Positions 23,210 through 35,575 of a stretch of 64,000 nucleotides of DNA are shown in pieces. This DNA is from Lepraria neglecta (taxonomy: Eukaryota > Ascomycota > Lecanoromycetes > Lecanorales > Stereocaulaceae): positions 1,867,501-1,931,500 of the forward strand of contig CM065646.1 of NCBI GenBank assembly GCA_033220425.1, in the 5' to 3' direction. The stretch's first letter is position 1. Each line of letters opens with the position of its first letter. A program made the position numbers and the translations under genes. The notes beneath the pieces are model-generated. The model saw nothing but the letters and a program-made list of their open reading frames with translations, searched no databases and was not told the origin of the DNA.

Positions 23210-26034
23210 TCAAGTTGGAGAAGTCGGTAATCTGTGGATTGACTGTGCGACAAGCCCTTCTCCAAAGGTATCAAATGATATTTGACCAATGAGCTGGAGC
23301 TTGTGTTGGAGGTTCACCCCGATCGTTCGCATCGGCGACGATGACTCCATCTGCAGGACTAAAATTGTTGTTAAAGTCACAATCGATCTGCGACGGATCT
23401 TTCCCAATAACGAGAGAACTGTAATAGGTCCCTCTGTTGACTTGGATGCTAAGACCCTGAAGAAGGGCTTTGAACTGGCCATATACTGCACCCGCTGTCA
23501 AGCTATCATTTCCTTCATCAAACTTGTATGATGCGTCGAAATCAGCATTACACATGGCCGCCGAGTCGGGCACATTCTGATCTTGTTGGGCGAATGGATT
23601 CCAATATTTGATGCCGCTAGGTGCATATTGGTTCCATTCCGAACTGTGGTCTGCACGAGGTATCAGAATGCGAGTAGCCTCAAGCTTTGCTCTGGAAGAA
23701 CCAGCTTTGGCAACTACGTCACGTCGGTCCTTCTTCTCGGCAATCCCTTGGAACCGACCATGTTTGCTTTGATGACTCCGTTCAACATACCCTATGCTCA
23801 TGTCTCGTTTTTGGACATCGTGGCCCAGTTTGGTTGATCAAACTCAACATCGCTCTTGTAAGTTGCATCGTTTGCGCCACTGCAAGTGCAAGCCCCCTTG
23901 AGGGCCTGGTAGAATGCAACGACGTTACCCCCTTGGCCATCCTCTTCTACTTGCTCCCAGAAGTTTTGGCTTATGGAGACAGGGACGGCTGCATCTACGT
24001 CGCAACAGAAGTTGTCATTGATACAGTAACATCCTCCGCCTTGCCACGTTTGCCAGCCTCCTTCATCATTGTCGTGTGTTCCAAGTGAATTCGGTGTACC
24101 GACAGGAGCAAAGATTTGGAACAATGTTTCGTTATTGGGGGTTTCCGCTATTGGGGGAGAATGTATCTGACGCACTATGTCTTTTAGACCCAGCGCAAGT
24201 CGTCTGATTGTTTGGCCCGGCCTTAGGTGCTGCAGTTGTGGGAAGCGCATGAGGGGGAGACGGAGTTGTACTTGGTGGAGGATTCGGAGTTGTTGAGCTT
24301 GGAATGGTGGTAGTTGGGGGCGGGCAGTCATTTGCGGTTGGTTGAATTGTAAAGTCACAATTAAGGCTTGAGGTGCCGGAAATGTTGGTGGTCAGTAACC
24401 CAGCATACACCCCTCCGCAATCGCAGTAGTTGGCATACGGGCACCCCTGTTATCTGGATAGATGACATAGTTGCAGCTCGGTAGGCCGGCCTCACCGGGG
24501 ATATTTGTTGGTGCAGCTGCGACAGAGATTGGATTGACAGTTGCTGAAAGGGTAGAAGTGTACGCGCAATTGGCCGTGCTCATGCCGCTCGTAGGAGGAA
24601 GAGTCGGATAATGGGCAGTTCCACAATCATACCAAGGGCCAGTTGGGTAGTGGTGGCGGCGGACGACACGGGTGCCGTGATGGGGGGTCCAATTGTCGGA
24701 TAAGGAATGCCTGAGGGAGACGGGATGTCAGGCACGTCTCCTGACGGTACATTGCTAAGATTGAATAAGGCCACAAGCCGAAGCAGCCGTCGTAATTGTG
24801 ACTGTAGTTCCCATGACCGCTACACCCAGCTTTAGTCCATGAGCAAGTCATGCTGCAAGACACCGATGAACTTGCCGTCGAGCAGACTACATTGCAGTCA
24901 CTTACGGTGGCAGCTGCTGTACATGACGTGCTCAAACTCGTAGAGGACGATGTTGGGTTGTTCGTTGATGACGGCTGATTGGCCTCTTCACATTCTGTCC
25001 TTTCAATATTATTTCTGATAGTTATTGTGGGCTAATTAGTGATTCCTGGAAAGGGCGGGGGGACAGGGGGAGGATAAATCTGCCAAGCTTAGTAAATTAC
25101 TAGTTTGAAACTACAGGTCCAATGTACTCACGCCTGGAATGGACATCCCCTAGAGAATGAGACCTCCTAGGTCAATGCCTGGAGGGCAGAAAAAACAAGA
25201 GGGACCGCCTCTGAATCAAAGGATACCATCCAACAGGATGTTTTCCATCGCTTGTTCGGATGGCCGTATTAACGGTGATGCCTGGAGGGATACTCGTGAG
25301 GCTAGAAGCTTGAGCATTGTAAGACGTAGTGACAAGTGGCAGCACGGACCCCGAAGATTGAGTTTGCGTGGTTGGGGTTGCGGAGGGAGCGCCATTGGCC
25401 GTGTTTGAGCTCCCCGTAGATGCGGAGGAGCTTCCTGGTGTAGTAGAGACTGTGCGTGAGATACTTGACCGCTGAAATCCCGCGGATTTTGAAACGGTGC
25501 CGGTAAAGGTTGGACTCGTCGGGCCTGAGGGTGGCATGGTCGGTAGAGGAACAGTTGATGGCCCGGCTTCTTGATTGTAGGGAGCCCAGCCAGTTCCTCC
25601 AGGGCCAATGACAATAAGTATGGGGGTGCTTTGAGTATTTAAAGACGTTGAAATTGTCGTAGTCAGAAGCGAAACATATTGCGAGTAGATCGTAGGCACA
25701 AACGTTTCGCTGACCAGGTTGGAGCTGACTGTACCAACGACTGTCCCACCAGCTGGCAAAGACGACGCAGTGGCTGGTGAAACAGGATCAATGGGACCTC
25801 TTCCTTGCAATCCAGAGCCTGCTGAAAGCGTACTTTGTGATTCTGAACTTGCTGCAGTTGTGGGGTAGGGCCATATTTTTGGTTTGTGGGCGCAGAACCT
25901 GCTGAGCCTGAAGCCGACGATAGTAGTCCTGGAGATCCTCCACTTAATGCCACAGGCAGTCCTGGACCTAGTAAGCACTGCGCAAGCTGTGAAGCGCAAA
26001 GAAAGGTCAGGTTGCAGATAAGGAAAGACTTCAT
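23210..26034 (-). pseudogene. Decayed secreted Ser/Thr-rich modular protein (chitinase-associated modules)
   Basis: Minus-strand remains of a multi-exon secreted protein. It opens with a signal peptide (MKSFLICNLTFLCASQLAQC), then Ser/Thr-rich sequence with ILIVIGPGGTGWAPYNQ. Next is a module FCPPGIDLGGLIL-TAG-GMSIPG joined across a 52-nt intron (25080-25131) to IYPPPVPPPFPGITN-TAG-PTITIRNN. Later comes SVAAAPTNIPGEAGLPSC, a frame change near 24430, and NYCDCGGVYAGLLTTNISG with SLNCDFTIQPTANDC. Such modules recur in fungal GH18 chitinases and related secreted proteins. Two in-frame TAGs (25152-25150 and 25034-25032) sit where Trp is expected, and at least one more frameshift lies near 25880. 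The C-terminal part (ADHSSEWNQYAPSGIKYW) is not recognised. No catalytic GH18 domain is present. Confidence 0.6.
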
Positions 26035-29000
26035 AATGATGGCACGGTGTCAGAGGCAATGCCAAACAAATCAGACCGGAAGAGGAAACCTATGCCAATG
26101 ACTCAACACAGAAATGTACTGACTGAAATTGTAGAGAACATATTTGGGACTCACAGCTGAACTGTACATGCTTGAAGAACGCAACCATTCCTATCGACGT
26201 CATCCTCGCTCCCTACAAAACCAGCGGTGGGACTCAGACAGTGTGCTGCGGTTGATCAGGAGGATTCTCTCTATGCCCACGTACAAACATAGCAGTTGGT
26301 GGTGAAGGCAACATCGAAGCATAATTCGTTTTGAACCGATTGCTAGAGGAGCCATTGAAACATGACATAGTTACAACTTTGACACATCGAGGTCATGGAC
26401 GGGTTTCAGCCGTATGAAGGCCACAGTACATCTCTCCCGTATTCGAAGAGCCTATGCACGAAGCAGGGTATTGATCAGACTCCATTAAGGAAGCTTGGAA
26501 GGTCTCATGTTCCTATTCGCTAAATTCTCAACCTCTTTCCTAGCGAGGATCACTGCTACCGCAAAGACGAATCGGACTGGCTGTTTTATGTGTGACGCGT
26601 AACATCGTTGTATGACGGCTAGAGTAAAGTAGTAGCTGAACCTGTCCGGCACATGATGTTGATTCATGATCCGACTGTATGTGGATGGCAATAGCTCCCA
26701 ACGTAGGTGACTGACCAGTGGCTCTGGACAGGTTCTGCCCTCAGTAATTTTCAGAGGCGGTCGAAGAGGAGGGATTGAGCATAAATGGATAAGCGTACAG
26801 AAGTGCTGGAAAGGCAAATATTTCGAGAGTACAAATTCTGTTGGTTCAGAGGAGCCTGTTGCTCAAATCCGGATCTCACTGCAACGTAATGACTTGTTTC
26901 AGGAAATCTTTGAAACATTTTTTTGGTTGTACGAGGAGGCGGTATGCCGGTCAGGAAGAGTGTCAGGATTAGTTTGAGATGGAGATCGAGCCACATGTAG
27001 TATAACAATTACATGAAGACTGCATAGGGATTGTAATGAGACCACGAAGGGGTTGCGATGGTCGCGGCTATGGAAAGATCCATACGGCCCAATATATCTC
27101 AGATCAGATTAGATTAGACGCAGGCCAGCGGCGACGTCGGTAAATTGGACGGTTAGTATATCACGTAATCAAGGATATGAATACGTGACACGTATACTTC
27201 GTTGTCGACCCTGTCAAGCCGAAAGAAAGGAAAGGCTTTGCCATGTTCAGATAAAGCATTCAGAAGCTTGCCAAGGCCCGGATAATCGGCACTTACAAAT
27301 CCCGACATACCGTCCGCTTTCCCTCTTCGAGTTTTTTTCGGGCTTTCCTAAGGTTTCCCAGACTTGACCATTCGAAAGTCCTGAACCTCCCGGGCGCCCA
27401 CCTGGAGTATTTGCATTCGGAAAATAAATAAGCATAATATTTGATTATATTTCTTAGCTAGATTACCATCCTTTTTGTCCAATCATCCTACCACCATGCC
27501 TCCTTCTCATGAAGGCCATCCTGCTTTCCTCAACTTACTAAAATCACCTTACCCTTTCCCTAACCCCGCTCTAGCATCCCTAAATCCTCCGTAGAAAGAC
27601 TATAGCTATCGTCAAGTAGATTGAGGGCAGTCTGTTCCCTTCTCTTGTCTTCTTCACTGGGGATCGAGGGAACCAATTCACGCAACCCTGCTGACCAAGT
27701 CACCAATGATTTGCCCATGCTGATTACCTGTTCTTGTCTCTTTCAATACCCACCTCATATTCCTGACTTAGCATATTGTCTTCATACTCCCCACGTCCTC
27801 ACTGCCAAATCATTTCATATCCCTAGAGCTTTGTGCTCCCTGCGTGCGATGTAAGGGTTGAAGGTGCGTAGGATTCTGGCGATCGGTTAGGGGTGGGAGC
27901 ATATGATCGAGTCTGGTCTGCGTGGAATATGAATCATGGAGCACGCTGTGAAGAGGGTAGTGGTTTGATGTTATATGCAGTCTCAAGAGATTGGAGACGG
28001 AGGAAGGATCCTCTAAGAGCATGCGTGGAGCGGGATTGGGATGTTGGAACTATTGTCCGCATGGGTAGTAGGCGCGGGTATCAGGCTGATGATATCGGAC
28101 GAGTCCAACGATTAGTTAGAGAGTAGTAAATCTATCAAGAGGGGAACGAGACGACGTCTTCAGGCGCTAGCAAGCATTTCGGCGAAAGATTGGGATGTGC
28201 TTGGAAAGCGATGTGGGCATGAAGTAACGATAATATCCTCGTGGTACATTTGCTGCAAGAAGAGATACGATGTAGTATCAATGGGTCGTCTCCACCGTTG
28301 TTGAGCTTTTCAATTAGACGATGTCACACGATTCAGAGGTAGTGATGTCTTAAGCTTAGTGATGATTTTCCATTCATACTTTCCAGAGGAATTTCAGAAA
28401 ACGTGGTAGTCACGCCACGTATTTCGCCTCAATGTCCAGGTGGCGGGCTTTCCCGATCTCTTCAGGTAGAGGCAGAAGCAAAAAATGTAAGGGTATTGTC
28501 AATCAAAGTGCATGTGGAGATGTGATGGTGCAGCTATTTAACGAGATAAATATACAAGGAAAAGAAGTAGTGGGGGTCAATACGGGGGTTTTGGGGGCCA
28601 AGAAGTTACGGAGCATAAGAAAGCACATCATGACAGCCCAGAATTACATCTCAGCAGGGAATGGAGGCCACGTATTAAAAGACGCTTATTCCGCTTGCAT
28701 ATAATTTCTCCGTCAGTATCATGTCGTGTCCACTAGATCTTTTTTCATAAACGAGCCGTTAGTTAGCAGCTGCAGCGTCCATACTCGAGCCAAACATCGT
28801 CTTCCTATGGTCCCTAGTCAGGCCGCCATGTCGCGGGAAGAATCGTGTTTTTTCTTGTCACAATGCATCATGCCAGGGGAAAGGATCCTGTTTGTGCTTT
28901 GGCCATCAGGTTGATGAGGCCTGCTCGGCCTCTACCGACACTAAGACTAGCCACGAGCATTTGGTCGTGGTTAGACGCGGAGGTCTCCACGGACCCACGG

Positions 29001-31943
29001 TTGATATGCGGAGGTTGTTCCTCATTGTTATGGAGTTTCCTATGATTGGAAGATAAGACACCAATTAATTCAAGATGCTGCCCCAGCTACGATCCCCCCA
29101 AGGCGAGTGGTCCCCGCGTTTTGACCAACTTGGCCTTGCGGAGGGTTTTCGGCGTAACGTCCCGTACCAGCTCAGCGGGATCGGAGCTTTGTCCTATCGC
29201 CAATCATTCTTATCCACGCATTGAAGATCATCACTCAAAGTTGGGCCAAGCTACGTAGCCTGTGCTTGTCTTTCTTGCTTGGGGTCATCGATCGTAATTT
29301 GAAAGCTGATCTTAAAGCCGAGAAAGCCATGTCTGAGAAACATGGAGAATGAAGAGAGGAAGCAGGAATGTTAGAAGCGACAAGAGACCTACAGAAACAT
29401 GCTCAGTGGGGACGACCCACAGCGAATCAACTTTAATTCACCCCCACGCATGGTTATTAATGGTATCAGTTGCGGGTGTTGCGAAGGGATTCATCCTGCA
29501 TGTTTTGGTACTTCACTTCCTGTTTTAAAGCGACATTCCCCACGTTATCTTCTTGTATGGCCTATGTTCCATGCTAGTTGGACGATAACGGCTGTCTCGA
29601 TCCGGTCCAAGCTCATTTATTCCAAGTTATTTTCTTGGAACGTTCGACGTAGCGGGCCTCATTGTTACGTAAGCTGGCCCAACCGAGGCGTCGAGATCTC
29701 GAACAGGCTCGTCGGGCGCCAGTGGGAGTAGGAAGCTGGGCGTCGCAATCCATTTTTCCGCGGTATCATGGTTTGCTAAATTCTTGTTCACGTGTTTCAT
29801 GGATGCCGTGGGGAGATATTGTTGTCTTCCAATAAGGTAGCGAGCTTTGGGGGACTGGAGCCTTATGAAGGTTACAAGAAGACGAAATGACTTGCGCAAT
29901 GCATTCGAACGTTTTTGTCGACTGCGCTAGAGACGCAGTACTGTAGATCCAATGTAGGACTGAAGATCATTGGTAGCGGTGTGTGAAAGGCTGGGGCTGG
30001 GTTGATAAGCTATCAGCATTGCGGCTATTGAGATCATGTGCAAGATAAGGCAGAACAGTTCGACGGTTTGATTCGGATACGCACACTGCAATGCCATGCC
30101 ATGCAATGCAGATGCAGGTGTTACAATCCCTGCCCGCATCCTGCAAGCTGCATGCGCCACAGTCGAATATGGGCCTGAGCGTTAGCAAAGCCCGAAGGGT
30201 CGCACGTTTTTTCAACGTCGCTGCAGAACCTGCAGAACATCGCCGTTATCGCCGTGCTATCATCTGTGAAGCTGATTTGCCAATTGGACGGCCATCATTC
30301 CGTCCTCCGAAAATCCTCGGTGAACTGGGCCCTGTAGGACCTAAGGTAGTTGGTAGGTTAATCCAACGGCTATCCGAACCTCGAGAAAATATGGAGTGAT
30401 ACTCTAGCCTGCAACAGGGCCTGGTATCCTTGTATAGGAAGAATGGCGGAAGGCGGGGCAAGTACGGGCACTGTTTACTATCCGTCGTTCACCTCCCAGA
30501 TTGGTATGAAGGATCGAGCCCTGCATCTGAAGGCACGTCTTATCGGATGCAGCATAGAATAACGACAATAATTGCGAAGAAGGGGAGGTATTATTGTTGA
30601 CATGCAGCTTACGACGCGGTCGAGTTGCTACAAAGGAGCGTTGGGGGATTTGTGGGTCCCTCGACTCGAAAAAGGGTCTTCCTACAAACTCAACCCTGAC
30701 GGACCGAATTCAATTGATGACTTCCCGGGCGCCAATCACGCTTGATTGGTAGTGGATTTTGTCCTAGACAAATGTTCTAGACAAAGACGGGGCCTGAGAC
30801 TGATCCTTGTCGTAATTGCGAAGAGAATCGTGATTGAAAGGGTTTTGACTTGCCTCTCTGTTCAGGACTCACAGCTTACTCGCCATAAGTGCTGTAAGTC
30901 CAAAGGTTAATCTCTTTCGAGATGCAGAATTGGATAAACTGGTGCCGGCATCCACACAATTCCCATTGTTCCCCACAAGATCGAAGTCAAAGGTGTCAAA
31001 GGTATCAAAGATACTAAAGATTTACACTTGTTACAATCGTGATGAAGCCTTGGCCCTCCCACTATTGACAATTTGACGTTCAAGGAAAGCCTTCTGTACC
31101 GAGTCTAAACATGAGATGAGAGAATTTTTTAATCAGTGCTTTAATAGAAGTGGCAAGGCGTGATACTCTAGCAGACTGTACCTTTAGTGAATTGAAATGC
31201 GTGGGATTTGGTCTGAGCACTCTAGGAAAACAGGAAATCTCCCGGGCCCTTGACCCTTGCGCTTAGTTTTGGAGCTTGCGTCTCGCGTGTGGCGCAAAGG
31301 TGGAGGGGAAGTAGCCCGCATGGCCCCGCAAGCGATTATCTTATGAAAACAGGTAGCTTGACAAAGATCTTTCACCACCAATTTTCTAAGTACCTCTACA
31401 TTCCATACGCATCAACTCCACCACTCCCTGAAAACGTTCACTCCAGATTGCGAATCGACCGATTTAGGGTTCCTCGGAAAATCTGTGTGCTTCCACTCCC
31501 ATAGAATTTTCCCCACACCCTTTGTAGTATCAACCGAGGACAGGATACTTTTGGTGCTTTTGCTTCATGCTCTTTGCAAATTGCCTCCCACTACACCTAC
31601 AGCCAAATTCTTGCCAGGTCCCTCGTTTCAACACTCGGAAACTCAGAAGTGTCACTCTTGGTCCTTGAAGCATTTTCTTGTTCGCAAATTCCTCGCCCTC
31701 ATCACATCTGAGGGTAAACCGCGTCAATCTAGTGGTGAAATTCTTTGACACCAACAACAATTGACTCACCTACCGCTACTCCCACCTAGCCACCGATGAT
31801 CTTGCGAATATCTTCAACGCAGTACCCACACTTCACCCTGAGGGGACTCGGCGGAGGAGGAAAACATTGAGGGGTTTTGATCCTGTTCGGAGCATCTACA
31901 ACCGAACATCTCCTCTCTTGCGGCCTCTCCTCGTCCACATACT
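26035..31943. other. Gene-poor stretch of 5.9 kb
   Basis: Both strands carry only short frames without motifs or consistent codon patterns; no transposase, reverse transcriptase, tRNA or array was recognised. Local oddities are a run of near-repeats of GTCAAAG/TATCAAAG at about 30985-31020 and CATGC/CTGCA-rich sequence around 30085-30160. The last 500 bp should hold the Reg1 promoter and leader. Confidence 0.4.
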
Positions 31944-33728
31944 ATGACCGAAGTACTGTCCATCCAACAGCCAGATGGCAATACACATTTCGGATCCTCA
32001 CTCCGTCGCTCCTCCTCCCATACAACCTTCCTCCAGAACTCGCCCTCCTATTCGAGATCTTCCCCAAACCTGGCAAGATACGCTGCTGTGGGCTATGACA
32101 CAACAAAAATACCAGCCTCTATTCCGTCTTCTGCCCCTTCGTCTCCACGCCTGACCGCTCCTGACCTCTCAAATCAGCCCTCATACACATCCACTCCATC
32201 AAGTAGCCTATCCTTGGAGGAACAGTGCAAGACAGAGGAAGAAGACATCATTTTCCCCTCATACGACGATGGAGGCTGTTACAATGGGATGGAGGATTCG
32301 GAGCCTCATTCAAGTCCTGAGCCTTCTACGGCCGATGTTGTAAGACAATCAGCTAGCGACACATCACTCGCAAAGCCAAATCATCCCGCAATTTCGGAAC
32401 GCCAAACTACAGCTGGAGATGATTCAAACCTTAAGAGTGAGCCTACAAGACATGTCGACTATCTCTCGCACAATTGGAAAGAGGAAGACATATGGTCTTC
32501 GTGGAGGCATATCGTAGCCAAGAGGAAGGTCTACAGCAACTGGCCTAGGCTGGAAAATGCATCCTGGAGAACTTGGACAAAGTTCAAGTATCAGCTAAAG
32601 ACTGTTTCGCCTGAAACTCTGAATTGGTAAGCTGACAAACAGTGCCATACATGTCAATTTGCGATGCTAAAACTTGCTAGGATGAAGGACCACGACGTGA
32701 CATGGTTATATGGGCCCCTTCAAACAGGCAACGCCATACCTTTTGGCCTTGACTATACTCCACCAGCAAGCCGGCTTTCAAGGAGTAACTCTTTCGCGTC
32801 GAAGAAGCCGATTCTAAAGAGGCGAAGCCTATCAGAGATCATGCTTCAGCGGTCTCTATCGTCTTCAACTTTGATGAAGCAGGCTACAGATGCCCTCCAA
32901 GCTCAACATGGGCAAAGACTTCATGACAGACCTCTTCTGGATGGTCGACGGTTGTCCGATTTTGTCGCCTCATCTGAAACTGGATCGCCATTGACAATCA
33001 CGACTACGAGTACTTCAACTACTAGCCCCTCAGCAATGGCATCCGGTATACATACGCCTTGCACTACACGTCGTATACATTTCAATAACAAGGTTGAGCA
33101 ATGTATTGCGATCAATAAAGAAGTCGACGACAGGCCTGAGTACTACAATGCTATCGAGGATGATGACGACTTCTCGGAAGATGACGTGCTAACAATGAGG
33201 CCTGTTGAATACGCTACGACGGCAAGGATTGGCAGCACTCCAGCTACACCACGGAATAGCTTCAGCATTGAAAGCAAAACCATTGCCATGCTCCCTTCTA
33301 CAACCCTCAACTACCGTGGTGATACGCCGGAACCAGCCGAACAAAAGTCGAGACAGAAGGAAAAGTTATGGAGTGGAGGATCGAAGTTATCTCCATCGCC
33401 ATCACAACAGACACTCAAACCCTCCTTTCCCTCCACCAACTTTCTACTCGACGACGAAGACGAAGATGCGGACATGAATTGGCAGCCTTCTGCGTTCGGC
33501 GGCCCACGAGACAGCGTACATTCCCGTGGTGGACTTGAGATGAATACCTCTGACGAGGAAGATGGCGCGGAGCACAGCGGCATGCGTCGGACGCCATCAG
33601 GCATGTTCATGCCCTATGAGGATGAAGATGATGGTGCCAACGCTGGCATATTCGGCAAAGTTTTCGATACGGTCAATACTGCGAAAGATATTGCACACGT
33701 GATCTGGAATGTAGGCTGGCATCGATGA
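31944..33728 (+). CDS. Reg1-type protein phosphatase 1 regulatory subunit
   Basis: Targets PP1 (Glc7) to Snf1 kinase in glucose signalling. Exons 31944-32626 and 32681-33728 give 576 aa; the 54-nt intron joins LNW to MKDHDV. The conserved fungal block HNWKEEDIWSSWRHIVAKRK, with WPRLENASWRTW after it, lies near residues 180-210. A PP1-docking RVxF-like site sits in RRIHFNNKVEQCIAI near residue 360, the Reg1 hallmark. The rest is Ser/Thr-rich and disordered, with acidic clusters (AIEDDDDFSEDD, LLDDEDEDADMNW). The C-terminus ends GKVFDTVNTAKDIAHVIWNVGWHR, also conserved. Shorter than yeast Reg1 (about 1,000 aa), as is usual in filamentous fungi. A function in carbon repression is inferred from family. 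Confidence 0.88.
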
Positions 33729-34633
33729 ACCATCTAATTGGCCGGACGTCGTCGGCCTGGAGATTCTTTCAACCACATGCACTACTAAATGACTCTATTA
33801 CTCGCCACACAACCTTATCTTGCATCACCTCACCCGAGCGAATCAATGATTTAATCGATCGATTTTGGCGAGGCGTTGGCGGCAGCGTTAAAAATTACAT
33901 TTACTTTGTGTGCTTACGACACCCTGAAGCACCCTCACTGGGAGCAGAGACGGCCAGTGATGACAAATAGATCCTCACCCACCATTACTAACCGGACCTC
34001 TCATTCGAACATGCATATTTTCAGGCGTTAGGGGGTTGTACTTAGATCTCATTCGTGATATTATTACCCGCTCTATGAGGCGATTTAGGTGCATGGAGTT
34101 CGGGAGACGCTGCCACGAGCGATGATACGATGATTCAGGGCAGGTGGATTGCATGCATACATATCGAGGAGCACGGTAGTGTCATGATATGGACTTGGGA
34201 CGAATACCTTTACCATACTACTAGCTTCACTGCTGCAAAGCAAATGATACCCCTTCGTATCACAATCTGGAGCACAGCTCCGCCGCCAATCGCCATCAAT
34301 TGTTCTGCGTCCATCATGCATTGTGCTGCTACCGGATAGATAATCAGACTGCAGGTTTACCGTCTCCCATTATTTGCTGTCGGGGTGGATCTAATTGAGT
34401 GGGGCGGAGATGGGATGCCAAGAAAACCCGGGCATGTCAGATGGCAATTCACACCAGGACTTTTCACTCAAGATCTAAAATAGACACTTCGTTGGTAATT
34501 TTGAAGAAACAGCAGAGCTCCACTGTGATAACCCCCGTAGCTGTCAACCACATCCTATTCTTTTTCCCCACGAACACCACTCCAACCTCCAACCTCCAAC
34601 CTCCAACCTCCACCACCCCCTCCAGCTCCAACA
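33729..34633. other. Intergenic, reg1 3' region and tma22 promoter
   Basis: 905 bp between tandem genes without a supported frame. Contains the TCCAACC tandem repeat just before tma22. Confidence 0.5.
34581..34611. repeat. Tandem repeat (TCCAACC)x4 in tma22 leader
   Basis: Four perfect TCCAACC heptamers plus TCC, ending 22 bp before the tma22 ATG. It lies in the CT/CCA-rich stretch expected in a fungal core promoter or 5' UTR. Confidence 0.8.
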
Positions 34634-35575
34634 ATGGCAGACGCAGTTCCCACAGAAGCAGCAGCGCCCACAGAGCCCCAAGCCAGACACGTTATCTACT
34701 GCGGTGGTAAGCTCCTCCCGACCCCTTCAACCCCCGCCTTCCCACCCAAAAAGCCAGCTCTCACACACCTCTACCTATAGTCTGCTCTCTACCTCCAGAG
34801 GTATTCCTTCCCTCAAGAAACCCGGATATAGCTATGCCAGCTTCGGACGCCTCGCTAAGAACAACAGGCTGATCCACCAGCCTAGTATTGCGAGTTCGGC
34901 GGCACAGCGAAGAAATGCAGGGAATGGCTTGAGGAGGAGCACCCTGATATGCACAAATGCCTCTACTCCGAAGGTCTCTACAACCCCCCTCTCCCTTCCT
35001 TTCCAACAGATTGACTCTTTACCCAACCCCTTTCCTCCTCTTCCCCCCACTTTCCACACATCCTCCGTCCTCCTTCGGCCGAACAGCAGCTGACGCTGTC
35101 GCGCCCACAGAAGCCATCACAGCCTCCCTTTCCACCCTCTCCGTCGACGCCCAAAAACGCGCCGAGAAAGACGCAAAGAAGAAAGAAGCGAAAGCCGCTG
35201 CTGCTGAGACGAGGGAAAAAGAAGCGAGAGAGCAGGCGATGGTTTATATTAAGCGGGTGGAAAGGAATAAGCGGAAATATGTCACTGCTGTTAGCGGGCT
35301 GGAGGCTCATGGGATGGATTTGAAGAAGGTTGCTAAGGAGTTCGGGTATGTGTATACGTCTGGGAGAGAGAGAGAGAGATACTGATGCCGATATTCTATG
35401 CAGGAAGAAATTCGCCACAGGAAGCAGCGTTACGAAAACAGCCAGCGGTGGAGAGGAGATTGTCGTGCAAGGGGACAACAGTGATGACATCTTCGATTGG
35501 GTGGTAGATGTGGGGAAAGTGCCAGAAGACAATGTGGAATGTATTGATGATAAGAAGAAAAAGAGTGCTGGATGA
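34634..35575 (+). CDS. TMA22: Tma22 (DENR-like translation factor), five exons
   Basis: Ribosome-associated partner of Tma20 (MCT-1) that helps recycle 40S subunits and promotes reinitiation. Exons 34634-34706, 34781-34800, 34886-34973, 35090-35345 and 35404-35575 give 609 nt, 202 aa, with all phases agreeing. The N-terminal cysteine-rich part reads YCGVCSLPPEYCEFG then KKCREWLEEEHPDMHKCLY. The C-terminal SUI1 domain reads VYIKRVERNKRKYVTAVSGL, KKVAKEFGKKFATGSSV and GDNSDDIFDWV. Exon 2 has only 20 nt. The acceptor before exon 4 is a tandem CAGCAG, so an extra Ala is possible. The last intron contains a GA repeat. Strong call. Confidence 0.94.

Noticed and set aside
25132-25152. TAG at 25152 read as a splice acceptor (TTCTCTAG) instead of a nonsense codon
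   Set aside because: Possible, but the frame on both sides gives the known module FCPPGIDLGGLIL-x-GMSIPG, so a mutated Trp is the simpler reading; kept as the main alternative.
27490-27595. Short frame with a good start context (MPPSHEGHPAF), and a CAPCVRCK reading near 27835
   Set aside because: The second suggested a zinc cluster, but cysteine spacing is wrong and a stop follows at once; no exon chain links the two.
28981-29300. Search for tRNA genes in the gene-poor stretches
   Set aside because: No cloverleaf with a GGTTCRA-type arm could be recognised by eye; a covariance-model scan would decide.
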